Shown here: piece by piece, positions 44,930 to 57,900 of the stretch
Layout: each line of letters begins with the position of its first letter
How positions within the stretch are numbered: the first letter of the stretch is position 1
Source of the DNA: Warburgia ugandensis
Lineage: Eukaryota > Streptophyta > Magnoliopsida > Canellales > Canellaceae
Assembly: GCA_035236585.1 (NCBI GenBank)
Contig: CP141128.1
Location: 52,379,257-52,443,256, forward strand
Reading direction: 5' to 3'
DNA length: 64,000 bases
Program-made: the position numbers and the translations under genes
Notes under the pieces: model-generated
Databases searched by the model: none
Told to the model about the DNA's origin: nothing
Seen by the model: the letters and a program-made list of their open reading frames with translations, nothing else

Positions 44930-47900
44930 TGTAACATCCCACCATTTTACTTCTTTTAGGGCTAATTGTATTATGTTAAAATTGCTTATGAAACCTCAAA
45001 ATTTGAGTAGTACTCGGAAAAACAATTTCAACACCACTAAGAACATAGAAATCAGAGTCCAAATGAGGAAGATATGATCTTCTAAACATTAAGGGGAAAA
45101 AAAATGTAAACTACTTAAATGAAGGGGCCTAGAATTGATACTAGCACCCCCCACTTAAGTGAAGCCGACAGGTGTCGGATCTGTTTTCCTCCCAAACCCA
45201 ACAGATAGAAGAAAAAAAAAAAACCCAAAGAAAAAAAAAAAATCCCGATGAAGGGGAGAAGGAAAGAAGAAGAGAGGAGAGAGGGAAGAAGAGAAGAGGA
45301 GAGAATGAAGAGGGGAGAGGAGAAGGAGAGAAGAGAGGCATGGCTGGATTTGCACACTAGGAAATCCACCCACGCCGAAAAAAGAGGAGTATTGGGGTTT
45401 TCTAGTGCTGAATTTTATAAGTGCCACCGGAGAAGATGATGGCATGGATCATTAATCCGAGTTGACAGATCTTCTCAAGGCACGAGCACAAATAAAACCC
45501 CAAGGTTTTGGAATGATCCATGTGTTGTTGAACATTGAATTGAAGGGGAGGTCATCACACACTTAGGGTGGAGGCTTTTCTGACAAACAGGAGCTAATCT
45601 AACCCATTCTAGAGAAGGAAAAACATGAAAATGCTTTAGAAGATAAGATCTACAAAACCCAATTCTTGATTTGATGAATTTTGTTAAATCCATACATTTT
45701 TATGCTAGATCTAGATTTATGGATGATCCAACCATCCAATTCCTAATCCAAGCTTAGGGATAGGAAATTTAGGGCATGATTTAGCTCAGATCGCACAAAA
45801 ATTTTAGATTTAGGCTAAAAACTAATCGGATAATCTCAACTATCTGATTAGGTACTGTTCACATAGTAATTTTGCAATGTCTTATCAATGATCAGACACC
45901 ACAGATGTGTTCTAAAGTATTGAATTGCTAGTACATGGCACAAATTGAAGAATCTAGACTAAAGTTGATCGAAAAACGTAAATCATCTAATTGGACAATA
46001 GAGTAACAAGGACTTGGCCATCTCTAATTGGTGATCAAACGCCACCATTGTGTACCCTAATATTTAACAAGTTAAGATACTTGAAAAAAATTCAAGATAA
46101 GGCCACTAGACAATGAAAACAACTTACAATTACTTAAGATGAATGGTGGATTGCCAATCCAAGGCCAATGGCGTGGATTGGAAATCCAGCAACTATTGTC
46201 ATTCAATTAGCTATCAATCAATAGCTAATGAAATGCCCTTAGTACAGTAATAAGCACTGCCAACTATCCTTGTGATAACTAGTGTCAAGGACAAACTTAG
46301 AGAAAGTTTTCACACTAGAAAAGCTAGAAGAAGTCTTAGAATTATATATTTAAATGTGTGTTTGTATTTCTACAGAGGTGTTGCTAGCTAGGAGCATGTA
46401 CATGAACTGAATAAAGTATTTGCGATCGTGAATTAGAAGATCTCCATTTGAGGTAGGTGAAATTGAATTGCTAAGATTTTCACTATATATGCATGTGTAT
46501 ATGAATTGCAAGCATTGAAATGAGTCTTTTCAGTTTATACAAAAGATAAGATGAATGTGCATGCTGAAATTGAATCATGATTAAACTGTTTATGCATAAG
46601 CTATGTATTATTGTGAACCACATGAGAAAATATAAGACTGGTACCAGGAACAATGCCTTGAGGTCTGTCTTTAGGTTTAACCCGCTGCACCAACTCACTG
46701 CACCTAAAGAGGATAATTAGGAACGATGCCTTGAGGTGTGTCTTTGGGTTTAACCCACTACACCCACTCACTATGCCAAAAGAGGATAATGAAGAACAAT
46801 GCCTTGAGGTGTGTCTTTGGGTTTAACCCACTACGTTGACTCACTAAGCCAAAAGAGGATAATCAAGAAGAATGCCTTAAGTTGTGCCTTTGGGTTTAAC
46901 CCATTGCATTGACTCACTGCGCCAAAAGAGGATAATCAGGAACAATTCCTTGAGGTGTGTCTTTGTGTTTGGTGTGTTTTTGGGCTTAACCCATTACACC
47001 AACTCATTGTGCCAAGAGGATAAAATTTGGCTACTGTGTACTTGATACACACAACAATGTGTCGGTATTTGGTAATGTGAAATGGCTCGTAAGAGCGATG
47101 ACTTGTATTAGGAAAATAAAGTGACTTGTGATGTTGATATGTGATTATATACTTTGCATTTCAAAGAACGTGTTTTAGTACTGATGCATTCGTATTTCCT
47201 CCATTTGGTATGGAATCATGATTATGATGAAGGTTGAATGATTTCAAGTTAAATGATAATTGAATTGTTGTTCGCATGATTCAACATGAACAAATTGATT
47301 TATATAGGAATATCATTATTTTCTTTTATAAAATTGCATCTTATTTCATCTCCACAAGCGCAAGCTTGCTAAGATATTATACTTATTTACAATATATCAG
47401 GGCAAATGATTACCAAGAAATAGGAGTTGCATACTGACAGGATCCATCAACAAAAGATTTTGACAAAGACAGGTAAGAATTGGTTTTTAAATCGAATTTA
47501 TTGTATCAAAAACGAGAAAGAGACTGCAATGTATGTGATTTTGGGGAGTTTAGATAAGGTATGTGACTGGGTTGTGATGCGGAGATTCTGGGTGTATTTT
47601 GTTGATGTAAATTGCTTTATTTTGTTAGATGTATGAAAAGGAAACAAAGTCTCCACTTATGTTTTAAAATGTCAATGAATGTTTATCAAGTACTTCGCAA
47701 TGGCTTGCGTTAAATGTCATATGTCTGAAAAATAGAGGAAACTCTACTGGATTTTTGGTAGAAATGAGCGCTCATTTCACCAAGAATCCTTATTTTGAGA
47801 AAAGAAAAATGACACTTGGGGTTTTTCAAAGTGAATTTAAAAGAAAAGATTCTTCTGCTATTGTTTAGTCTTTAAAAATGATTTTTGTTAGATTTTGAGC

Positions 47901-47957
47901 TCACTATGTCAATGTCTTTTGTATTTAAAAGGTGTTATGAAAACCCAGGTCTTCAGA
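44930..47957 (+). mobile_element. 3' LTR of Tekay element
   Basis: It runs from TGTAACATCCC to a decayed end CAGGTCTTCAGA. It is about 3.0 kb and longer than the 5' LTR because it keeps the 47,167-47,895 segment. That segment holds a 'gcaagcttgctaagatatt' block and a 'gacacttggggtttttcaaag' block shared with other Tekay LTRs of the window. GA-rich tract at about 45,245-45,335. Confidence 0.88.
46646..47012 (+). repeat. ~74-bp minisatellite in 3' LTR, about five units
   Basis: The same unit and similar unit number as in the 5' LTR (37,050-37,412), with independent point changes in each unit. Confidence 0.85.
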
Positions 47958-49099
47958 ATATTTAAATAGAAAAATGCTTTCATGAAGTGCATTTACTTTC
48001 CCAAGGAAGAAATATACTTTGTAGGTCACACTTGTGCCATGTTGCCATGATCCATTTAATTAATCTAGGATATAATGGTAATTCCAACCCGCCGATACTG
48101 ATCTTGGAAGGCTCTGGATTATGCTTGACCCCTATAGTTTATAGTTGGTTTGTAAGTAGTTGTTGAACTTACTTTTGTTCATAAGTAGCCCCTATTCCAA
48201 TTTGTCAAAAACCATCTTTGGAGACCATTAAAGGGACGACATTTTGGAATTGCAAATTTCTCTTTCTCTTGAAACAAAAGAACATTGGCAACACCTGAAA
48301 TGCCCCAAATCATCTTCTTCCTTGAATCGAGGAGTGTTGCTCAATGAACTAAGAGATGTCTAGTCCAATCTCTAGCTTGTCCTTGTTCAGTTGGGGGTTC
48401 TTCACTACAATTATCACCAAGAACACGAAATAACTCCACTCTTATCACCAAATAGTGCTATTTATCCTCCACAGGACTCCACCAAGGGTTTCTCTCTCTC
48501 TACACCTTGGCTTCTAATGAAATCACCTATTATTGATTTACGTTTTGGCTGAACAGAGTCTCTTTCTATCTCTCTCATGCCCTGGCTTCTACTAAAACCA
48601 CCTATTATTGATTCCTCTCTTGACTAAATAAAAGGTTAGATAAGATGAATTATTTGTTCTATTATAAACATCATCTACTACTCATTTAGTTCTCAAATGG
48701 TTGAATAAGATTGTATTCAAAAGCTCTTGGCCAAGCTCACTTAGCCTTTACCCTCACAATATCTAAGCTAGGATCTAGGCTAACCCTTTTTAAGATTTCC
48801 ATGAATTTACATAGCTACTACCCCCTTCGTCTTGAAATAATGTACATAGAGTGTAGGAGAAGGAAGACACGGACTGTCAAGGATGTGGTATATTGGATGA
48901 TTTTCTTTAGTATTTTCAATGCCAACTAGATACAATAGTGTTGTAATTTTGTTACTTTGGTGTAAGAAAGATGAGTTTTTGGCTTTCTAGGGTTGTTGGG
49001 TTCTTCTCTATGATGGGCTTGTACCTTTGCTAGAATTTCTTTACTTCAGAACATAAACACACCTTCTAAGATCTCCAATGTTCTTCAAACAATCTAGGT
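47958..49099. other. Unassigned intergenic DNA
   Basis: No retroelement domain or host gene is recognised. CT-rich stretches occur near 48,490 and 48,560 inside two similar 'ggcttctaatgaaatcacctattattgatt' segments about 90 bp apart (48,507 and 48,587). A 72-codon plus-strand frame at 48,711-48,929 has no recognisable family. A segment at 48,225-48,335 recurs inverted at 55,785-55,905. Confidence 0.5.
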
Positions 49100-49764
49100 T
49101 GAGTTATATTATTTGAATAAATTTATAGTGTTTAACTTACATTCACATGGTTTTACTCTCTTTACTCTTCATTTCATTACAATTTTATGTATTTACTTTA
49201 TATATTAAACATTTTAACACAACTTCTAAGTTGCATTATATTATTTGAATAAAGTTTATAGTGTTTAAGTTACATTCACATGGATTTACTCTCTTTACTT
49301 TTCATTTTATTACAATGTTATGTATTTACTTTTATGCATTAAACTTTTTAACTGTTTACATCAGTTACACATGAAAGTCATGTCCATCATTTAAGTTTCT
49401 AGCTATTACTTGTAACATTTTGGGAAAATGAATAAGAGAGTCATTTGAGAGACTAGACATTAAGGGGCACGGTGGCCATATATATGTCACCTCTCTCATC
49501 TGTTATGTATGGAATGCTCCATCTATACTCGCTTGAGAAGAGTTTCTCTCTCACTCTCTTTTTCTACTATTTTTCTATCTATTTAGTGATATTCTTTAAG
49601 TTTTTACAAAAGCTTTACATGGGCTAATCATCAGCATAAATCTTGTTCACTGAGTTTGAGCTAGTGCATGCACACTATCAAAGACTAACTTGGTGGTTGT
49701 ATCCTAGAGATAGGTCGTAGCGGCCAAATTGCACACTTACTATGGAGGGGTGATAATCTATCTC
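49100..49764 (+). mobile_element. 5' LTR of Tork-like copia element, with duplicated start
   Basis: It matches the 3' LTR at 54,405-54,940 ('gaataaagtttatagtgtttaag' start, 'catgaaagtcatgt', 'tttacatgggctaatcatc', 'ggaggggtgataatctat' end). The matching LTR body starts near 49,229 (536 bp, equal to the 3' LTR). The 129 bp before it (49,100-49,228) are a tandem copy of the first part of the LTR. Confidence 0.8.
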
Positions 49765-50599
49765 AAGATTTTTAGAAATTTAATAGAATGTGGTACAAAT
49801 AATTTAACAATTATAAGAACAAAGATAGAAAATCATGTACTAACATATTATGCAATTTATACTAAATAAAAAACTAGGTATAAGTGGTAGAGGCACATTA
49901 CTAGAATGACGAGAGATTGAAGCAAGATGAAAATTGTGATTTAGCTGCATGATGGATGGACTAAGAAGTATATCAAAACATAAATTCTATCAAAAAATTT
50001 AAAAATGGAAAAAATTGGTAAGTCTTCGTAACCCTTTTGATTTATTGATTCAAGAGTTATGGCTTAGTTATTATAGCACATATGCATATGGAAATTATCT
50101 AATTATGTACTTAGCATAGGTATGATTCTTATCATCTATTAAAAAATTTAACCACTGGTACAATTCCATAAAGAAAACTAGATGAAATTTCGTATATATT
50201 CTCTTATTCATAAGAGTTATGTTTCAATGAAAGAAGGGCGTAATTCCAAAATATCATTCAAATATAATGAAAATGTAAATATGTATTGAATCAAAATTTG
50301 TTGAATAATTTTGTCAATTCTGTTGAAAGAGTTTCTACAATCCTAGTCAAGATGAAAGGGATGAACATGTTAGTATATATGAGAGGTAAAGTGGAGTTTA
50401 CTCCAGTATGGTAAGTAGCAACCATAGAACTCTATATTAAAAGGAATTTTCACTATATGGGGTGCATCTATCACATGAAAGTCCATCAAGATAACCCATA
50501 GAGAACTCTCCTTCATTGAATTTAAGTCTGTCACTTTAGGTAAAAGTAGAAGAATAAGTAAAATGACTTAGAAACTTATTAGCAAATATTCCTTTATGG

Positions 50600-50830
50600 A
50601 GTGATCCAGTTATAGCTATCTCTATTCATTGTAATAGTCAAAGTAGTATAGCAAGACCTAAAAGCAGGATGTACAATCATAAATCTAGGCATATAAGCCT
50701 AAGCCACAACAATTTTAGACAATTACTCATAGATTAAGTGATTGCAATCGAATTTGCGAGGTCAAAAAGAAATTTAGTGGATCTACTATTCAAAGGTCTA
50801 GTTAAAATCTATTATTTGATATGTGAAAGG
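50600..50830 (+). pseudogene. Copia RNase H remnant
   Basis: Translation gives IAISIHCNSQSSIARPKSRM, then NHKSRHISLSHNNFRQLLID, stop, VIAIEFARSKRNLVDLLFKGL. This is the C-terminal RNase H of Ty1/copia pol (compare the CDSQAAI, KSRHI.RRH, V.S..N.ADPLTKGL pattern of the Tork lineage). The upstream gag, protease, integrase and RT are not recognisable between 49,765 and 50,600, so the element is internally deleted. Sequence to about 50,960 (MATQPI.VEIQQA) resembles the usual region after RNase H. Confidence 0.85.
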
Positions 50831-51019
50831 GAATGAGGCTAAGCCTATTAGATTGAATCACCTATAATGGCAACACAACCTATATGAGTGGAGATCCAAC
50901 AAGCTACATTTAATTGAAAAAACAAGTTATTTGAATTATTCATTGAAAGAACTATACATTGACAGAAAATAAATTCTTTAGGTCTCTCCCTAGGATGTTT
51001 ATAGTTCTTCCATTAATGG

Positions 51020-51022
<3 letters not shown>

Positions 51023-51066
<44 letters not shown>
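51023..51066. repeat. (GA)n microsatellite
   Basis: About 22 GA units inside the copia 3' untranslated region. Confidence 0.95.
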
Positions 51067-51069
<3 letters not shown>

Positions 51070-54000
51070 TGCTTTAAATGGGTTTATAACTTTCATAAGT
51101 GGAGTATATAGTTATATGGCACCCTTGATAGACTCATGTATTGAGTGTGGAAGGTGAGCCGCTTGTTTGGCAATCCTAAAAATCCATGAAATTTTTTTAT
51201 ATGTATATATACATTTAGAAATAGTGGGGCCCCTAGTTTTAAAATATCTTTTCCAAAATTGAATGCTAAAATCATATATTTATGTCTAAATTTTGATAGA
51301 TTTTTCTCTATTTTTTGAACTAAAGCATTTAATGCAAGTTATGAAAAAGTACCTAATATCATTTGTAAGATTCAATATTATATAAAGATTTAAATTCTTC
51401 CTTTCTTTCACAACCTATACTAGCCATAGCCCCAAACAAACTCATTAGTCAAAATTACTAACTATGAAAGTATAACAAGTGTATCCTTAATAACAACGAG
51501 ACAAATTTTATTATAATCAGAAAGTAAACAATGTCTTACACCCTTTTCTAGTTGGACCTTCAATAACCAATTTTTTAGCAGTCAATCTCCTTTTTTCTCC
51601 TTATTAGAACTTCCACCTGAAATTGTGGTTGTAAGGGGGTGAGTATGATAACTCACAGTGGGAATTTACAAGGTTAGATAAAACATTATCAAACCATAAT
51701 TCATATTGATATTTAATATATATAAATAAGTTATAACAACACATGTCGAATCCGTTAATATCCATAATGATCAATTCATATATAGTAAAATTGTCAAGCA
51801 CATGACTCCGTACATAGAAATTATTGTTGCTTCACACATTCAATAATAATTCAAAGACATAACATTTTCAATAAGAAAAACTAAATATCATCTATCAAAG
51901 TAGAAGTTATCAAAATGATTCATTAATCCTTTAGGAATACTCACCTGACATGAACGACATGTCTCAAATATAAAATACAAAGTTTAAAACATAATGTCCA
52001 CAAGCAAGTTATGGCTTTGCTATGCGTCAAAATCATGCTCGAATACCTTAGTCACTACACCGCTCCATGGGAAGGAACGATCAGTATAGGATGGAGTCCA
52101 TCCCATGTTCTCCACCCTTAGATCATATAATGGTATATATATCAAAAGGAACTGGGAACAAAACTAATCTTATGTCATATGTAACTAGTGCAAGTGTCAA
52201 TTGACCATTCACCTTATGTAAAACAATTCTCGAGAGTCTAAATAACAACTCAAGTCAACTCCGGTATGAATGCCTAACTAGTCATCCAACCAATCTAACC
52301 ATGTCAATAAAATCTCATCTAAATAATCATTCAAAAACTTTTGTATTTGAAAGTTTCCTTATTTGATCATGAATATTGAAAATTCTCTTTCTCAAAACCA
52401 ATTTAATAAGGTCTAAGCAAGTATTTTCAATCCTTCATAATGACCACATGGTGGTGATGTTCTAACTAGAGGTTACAACACTTAGTTTCCATGACAACCA
52501 TGAGTTATTACCTTAAATTGCAACTGGAAATCCTTTAAGTCCTTTAAAACTTATTAATAGTCATCCATTATGGTTTGAAAAACCTTTTTGCTTACTCCTT
52601 ATAAGGTACTTCAACCTAAATTACTACATCTCTACTTTATTACAAACTTTCATTGCTAATGATTACATTTATTAATACTTTACTTGCCATAAATGTTTAT
52701 ATATATATATATATATATAAAGTCATCATCTTATTGTGACTATCAATTATAAAGGAAAATGTTCATGTACAAATTTTAATTTTTTTCTTCTTTTTCATAC
52801 TCAGTTTATTTTGGTGTAACTTTTTACCTTTAAAATTATCATATTTGTAGTTGAAAGTTTTTTATTTTATAGTCAAATTATAGGTATACTTTAATCTTTT
52901 ATATGTAGTTTAACCTATTGCAATATTTACTACTAAAATGATACTCAACACATTTTATACCCTTATTAGCTTATACTTGTAAAGTTTAACTTTCAAACTA
53001 TACATGTATTTAGTATTCATATTCTTGAAATTTATATATAATGACACTTAAAGTGATAAAAAAAATTCAGTAATAGAAACTAGAATTTAGAAAGGATCTT
53101 AAGATATTAATCATTTATAGAAATTGTTCTATGTTAGGCTATAATATTTTTCCTTATTTTCTACAAGAGTAATACTTTGAAATTCACAAAAGAAAATCCA
53201 CATATAGTTTCTAGTTTAAATCTTCAAATTTAGGTTTAGTAGGCAAGATCCAAATCTCATACTATTTCTTTTTAGGAATTTATGACTCTATCATTAGTTA
53301 AAACTCATAAGAAAAATGATAAGAAGACATAAGTGACTAGCAAATATATTCTTAGATAGGATTGAATCAAACTTGATAACTACAACATAAGAATCACAAC
53401 TAGTCTGTAAAACAACAACTTGGTTTGTTTAGTAGATAACCTTTCCATTGCACAATCAAATGCTAAAGAAACACCTATAAGAAACTTGATTATAGATCTT
53501 AACAAAAGTTCATCATATGGAGCTATTCGTTATGGAGAGTTTGATAGTTTTCTATAGATCAGTAAATATAAAGAACTCCTAGAAGTCTACATATCAACTT
53601 AAGAGAGTATATAAAATTTACAACTAGTGTCATTCACAAAGGATTTACCTTTCACTCATAACCTTAGAAATTTCCTATGTTAAACCAAAATTTTATTTTA
53701 ACAGTAGTATAGTTCAAGATTTTGCATCACAAATAAAATAACTTCTAGAAAATAGTTTCCTAATTATACTAGAAACAGAATTTAATGTAAAGCAATTATA
53801 AGAATAAAATCATAGTATAATATATAGATCAATATATCAGGATTTTTCATATAAAAGCTATATATGTCATTTAAACTTTACTAAATAATAGTTACTGACT
53901 ACATGAAAAATCAAATCACAAGAAAAAATTATATGAAATGATTCTAATCCTGTAAATCCCCAAATCCATAACTTGTAATTCTTTTTTGTTTTTTTTTAAG

Positions 54001-54395
54001 TTTCTCTAATGGTGTTGATGCATTTTAAAACCATGCGGCTTCTGCTAAAGTAGACTATCACACCATTAGAGCCCCAGTCATTACAGCTTCCTATGAAAAT
54101 TTAGGCTTGTTCTCTAGAGCACTCATGAAAATATTATTAGTGCATAGCCGAAATGTGCCACCCTGAAGAACACAATCACTTAATGGTATTGTGTCTATAG
54201 TATTTGCAAGTCTATTACTAAAAAGTTCTTAGTTCATGATGTAGTTTACTAAAGACTTTATTAGACTTAAAGATATTTACACTAAGTGAAGGTTCATGTC
54301 CACAAGACACCTTTACCTATTGTAGAATATCTCTTATTTTCCAATTTTGATTCATATGTTGCATCTTCTCCAATTTCACTTTAAATTTTGATTGA
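51067..54395 (+). other. Copia 3' untranslated region and unassigned sequence
   Basis: 51,067-51,190 ('cattgagtgtggaaggtgagccgctt'-like) and 53,990-54,395 ('gccgaaatgtgccaccctgaagaac', 'acactaagtgaaggttcatgtccacaagacacc') resemble the long region between pol and 3' LTR of Tork-type copia elements. The part between (about 51,200-53,200) has no recognisable gene; it is very AT-rich with an AT run at 52,699-52,720 and may be another insertion. Confidence 0.5.
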
Positions 54396-54404
54396 AGTAG
54401 GGGA
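54396..54404 (+). other. Polypurine tract of copia element
   Basis: AGTAGGGGA directly precedes the 3' LTR start TGTTATATT. Confidence 0.7.
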
Positions 54405-54940
54405 TTGTTATATTTATTTGAATAAAATTTAAAGTGTTTAAGTTACATTTACATGGTTTTGCTCTCTTTACTTTTTTATTTCATTACAATTTTATGTATT
54501 TGCTTTATGCATTAAACTTTGTAACTATTTACATCAATTACACATGAAAGTCATGTGTAGCATTTAAGTTTCTATTTGATTACTTGTAACAGCTTGGGAA
54601 AATGAATAAGAGAACCATTTCAGAGCTTAGACATTAAGGTATGTGGTGGCCATATACATGTCACCTCTCTCACTTGCTATGTATGGAATTCTCCATGTGT
54701 TCTCTCTTAACAAGAGTTTTTCTCTTGCTCTCTTTCTTTGCCATTTTTCTATCTCTTTGGTGAAATTCTTTAAGCTTTTAGAAAATTTTTACATGGGCTA
54801 ATCATCAACATAAATTGTGTTCACCAAGTCCAATCTGGTGCATTGCGCACCATCAAAGACTAATTTGGGGGTTGTGTGTTCAAGATAAGTCATGCCAATT
54901 CAATTGCACAATAATTATGGAGGGGCAATAATCTATATCA
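54405..54940 (+). mobile_element. 3' LTR of Tork-like copia element
   Basis: 536 bp from TGTTATATTTATTTG to AATCTATATCA. It pairs with the LTR body at 49,229-49,764. No matching target duplication was found at the outer ends. Confidence 0.85.
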
Positions 54941-57900
54941 ACGGTAACTTTGTTCTAGTGACGTGCCACTACCACTTAAATTGCTTAATATGTTAGTATT
55001 TAATTTTCTATCTTTGGTTTTCTACTTGTTAAATTATTTGAACCAAATTATATCAAACTTTTCTAATAAGTTGTTTGTATTTCTTTGTTGTTCTTCTTTT
55101 GTGAGTTGAGATGCATCATTCCATAGCCAATGTTTCTTTAGATGATTTGGGAGTTCAATAAGAGCTGTGTGCTGAGGAGTTATATTCATTCCACCACTTT
55201 GATTGTAAGTTGGTAATTCTAAACTATAATTTTGTTTGAAAAATTAGGTGCTGGGATAGATCTATCATGTCATTCAAGTGATTAAAATGATTCTACTAAT
55301 GTACTTTCTGAGGAATTTTTTATAGTTTGCTATAAAAACATAGTGAATTGAAAGGCATCTTAAGGAGTTGATGAAATTAAAAGTACATAGATGTCTTGTC
55401 CCTTGGATTTGCAGTTCAAAAAAAGAAGAACAAAAAAACATAGAGCTATTAAACATGGATTTTCTTTCATTTATTTGTGCCATTTATCCCCGTCACGATG
55501 TATGTTTTACATCCACTGATAGTATGACTAAAACAATTATCCACGAATGATGTTCTCTATGGTTTATTTATCTTGTTATCTTTTTGGAAAATGAATCATA
55601 AATTGGTGGTACTTGGTTTTGGAATGACTACTAAGAGGTTGTTTAAAATCCAATTTGTTCACCCTATGGAATCATCTTAATAGCCATTACCCAAAATCTT
55701 TCTAACAAATGATCTTGATAGCCTAACAACACAAATAATTCAGCAAGATTTGACCTGAAATCCCCTCCAAACCATGCCTATGTTAGAGGAAGAAGATGAT
55801 TTGGGGAATTTTCAATGCTAGCAATGTTCTTTATTTTAGGAGAAGAGGTAAATGAAATTCCAAAAGTGCCCTCCCTTTAACTGTCTCCAAAGATATCCAT
55901 CATAGTTTAAAAACTCGAATAAAGAGTCATGTGAGTCAAGTTAACCAAAGTAACTTCCAGGTGACTTGAAAATACTCAAGTAAGGTTATTAATAATATTT
56001 TATTTTTATTTGGTTATATAAAAAATTTGCTTATTTTCTCATTTTGGCCTAAAAAGTATGTTCCTTCCTTAATCAGGAAAGTGTGTTGCCTAATAGTCAG
56101 AGTCTTCATCCTCCCCAATCTCTTTTCTAAGTGTTTGTAGTTGTTCTTAAATCAAAAAGTTTTGTAGTTATACATATGTTCATTGAGGATTGGTTTAGGG
56201 GGTTATAATATAATGGAGTTACCAATTCCCACAATTGATGTAAACAATAATTTTAGGAAGTAAATTTATTTTGGACCATTAATTGACTATTGAAACTTGA
56301 TAACTATATTAACATCTGTGTAGGTAATAATCATCGATACTGACATAATTGAGTTACTTGGAGATGGGCTGATTTTCTAGTTGTAGTTTCAGGTTATTAG
56401 AGATTCAATGTGAGAGCTACTAAAGGAATGATGCAAGTTAATAATGTTAGGTCCAGACTTTTCAAATAAGAAAAAGAAAAAGTTACATCCAATTATAGTG
56501 AGATTGCTCCTTGCTAAAGCATTTCTATAAGAGTCTCAATGCAAGTAGATGCCCTTACACATCCTACAAAGAAGATCTAAGCCTTTCATCAAGTAAAAAG
56601 TATAGAAATTAGATAACCCTCAAGAAATTACCGCATTTGGATAGTCCTAGCCACTTGTTCTAGGTCTTTGAAAAATTAAATAGAAATGAATGGCCTTGAT
56701 TTCTGACCTAGAGAAATATAAGTTAAAAATAGTCAGCGATTGTGAAAATTGATTTCTATCCTATCTAAGAAATTCCAAACATGGTGAATGGCTTGGATCT
56801 ACAAACATTAATTATTATAATTGACAAAAGGCAACGTCTACTCCTTGAGACTCATAAGAAGGTCTACTTGTACTAGGATCTTTCTAGAATGATTAGATGA
56901 GTATATATAATTAGAGGAATGCTAAATAGACATTATTTGTGAGAGCATTCCGAAACCACTTTTCATGTAGCTTAACTTTTGATAATCTGACTCATTATGG
57001 TCCTAAAAATAAGAATGAAAATCTGCTAATATAAATTGTCTGCTTAAAATCCATGGATACATATTGGACAAATTTGGTCTACAAATAAAAATGGATTGAA
57101 TCAATCTAATCTATGAAATCTACAATCCACATGATATATGCGAATATTCTTTTAAAAAGGCATTTTGGAAAATTAAATTGGAAAATGACTTAAGCATGGT
57201 TGTTTAATTTTTCTAAAAGATCAAACCATTAATCTTGTTCAGCAGTCCCAAAATAGGTAGCTTATTGCATTTGGATGATCCTAACTACTTGATTTATTTC
57301 TATACAAAAGAAAAGACCAATGACTCTAATGCTCTTGAAATTTGGTACCTAGCCTATCTATGACACTTGGCACAAGATTAATGGTTTAGACATTTTAAAA
57401 CAAGTGAACTTGGATGATAAAACTACCTAATTTATTTCTATGGAAAAGAAAAGACCAATGGCTCTAATGCTCTTGAAATTTGGTACCTAGCCTATCTGTG
57501 ACATTTGGAACAAGATTAATGGTTTAGACATTTTAAAACAAGTGAATATCTAGAATTCTGCATGACTAATGCATGATGGATTGATGATCCACAAATCTAT
57601 TATATGCATCTAGATTAGATACTAACGGGGCTTTTTTATTCGCCATCTGCGTGGATCAAAAACCCAATCTGTATTCCATCCAATCCATATTTGCATATTT
57701 TGGATCAGATTTAATCCCCTTATCCATTTTTCTAGCATTACTCATTCACATCATTATTTCAATTTTGAATATGTAATGGCTTAAGAATCATGTGAATTAG
57801 ATGATACTAGCATTAAATATGTTGTACTTGAAAATGGATGGGTTAAAAACAATGGCCTAAAATCTAGATGTTAGAATCATGTAATCTACGTACTTTTTGA

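Larger units (their letters stand above)
35402..47957 (+). mobile_element. Nearly complete Tekay/Del chromovirus with nested solo LTR
   Basis: In order: 5' LTR 35,402-37,635; primer site 37,637; gag 37,770-38,506 and 41,235-41,514; protease 41,499-41,915; RT and RNase H 42,120-43,560; integrase and chromodomain 43,561-44,883; polypurine tract 44,915-44,929; 3' LTR 44,930-47,957. A 2.7-kb solo LTR (38,507-41,229) interrupts gag. The coding frames carry many stops and frameshifts, so the element is not autonomous. LTRs share TGTAACA starts, a GA-rich tract and a 74-bp minisatellite. No clean 5-bp target duplication is visible (ATAAC left, ATATT right). Confidence 0.92.

Noticed and set aside
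45141..45445. Three overlapping Ser/Phe/Leu-rich minus-strand frames and their plus-strand Lys/Glu/Arg mirrors
   Set aside because: They are produced by the GA-rich purine tract of the Tekay LTR in every phase; the 5' LTR at 35,680 shows the same effect.
35397..47962. Target duplication for the 35,402 element
   Set aside because: The flanking pentamers are ATAAC and ATATT; only three of five agree and the 3' LTR end is decayed, so I do not claim it.
48711..48929. 72-codon frame ending RKTRTVKDVVYWMIFFSIFNAN
   Set aside because: The tail looks membrane-like, but I recognise no family, there is no start context or second exon, and the surroundings are repeats.
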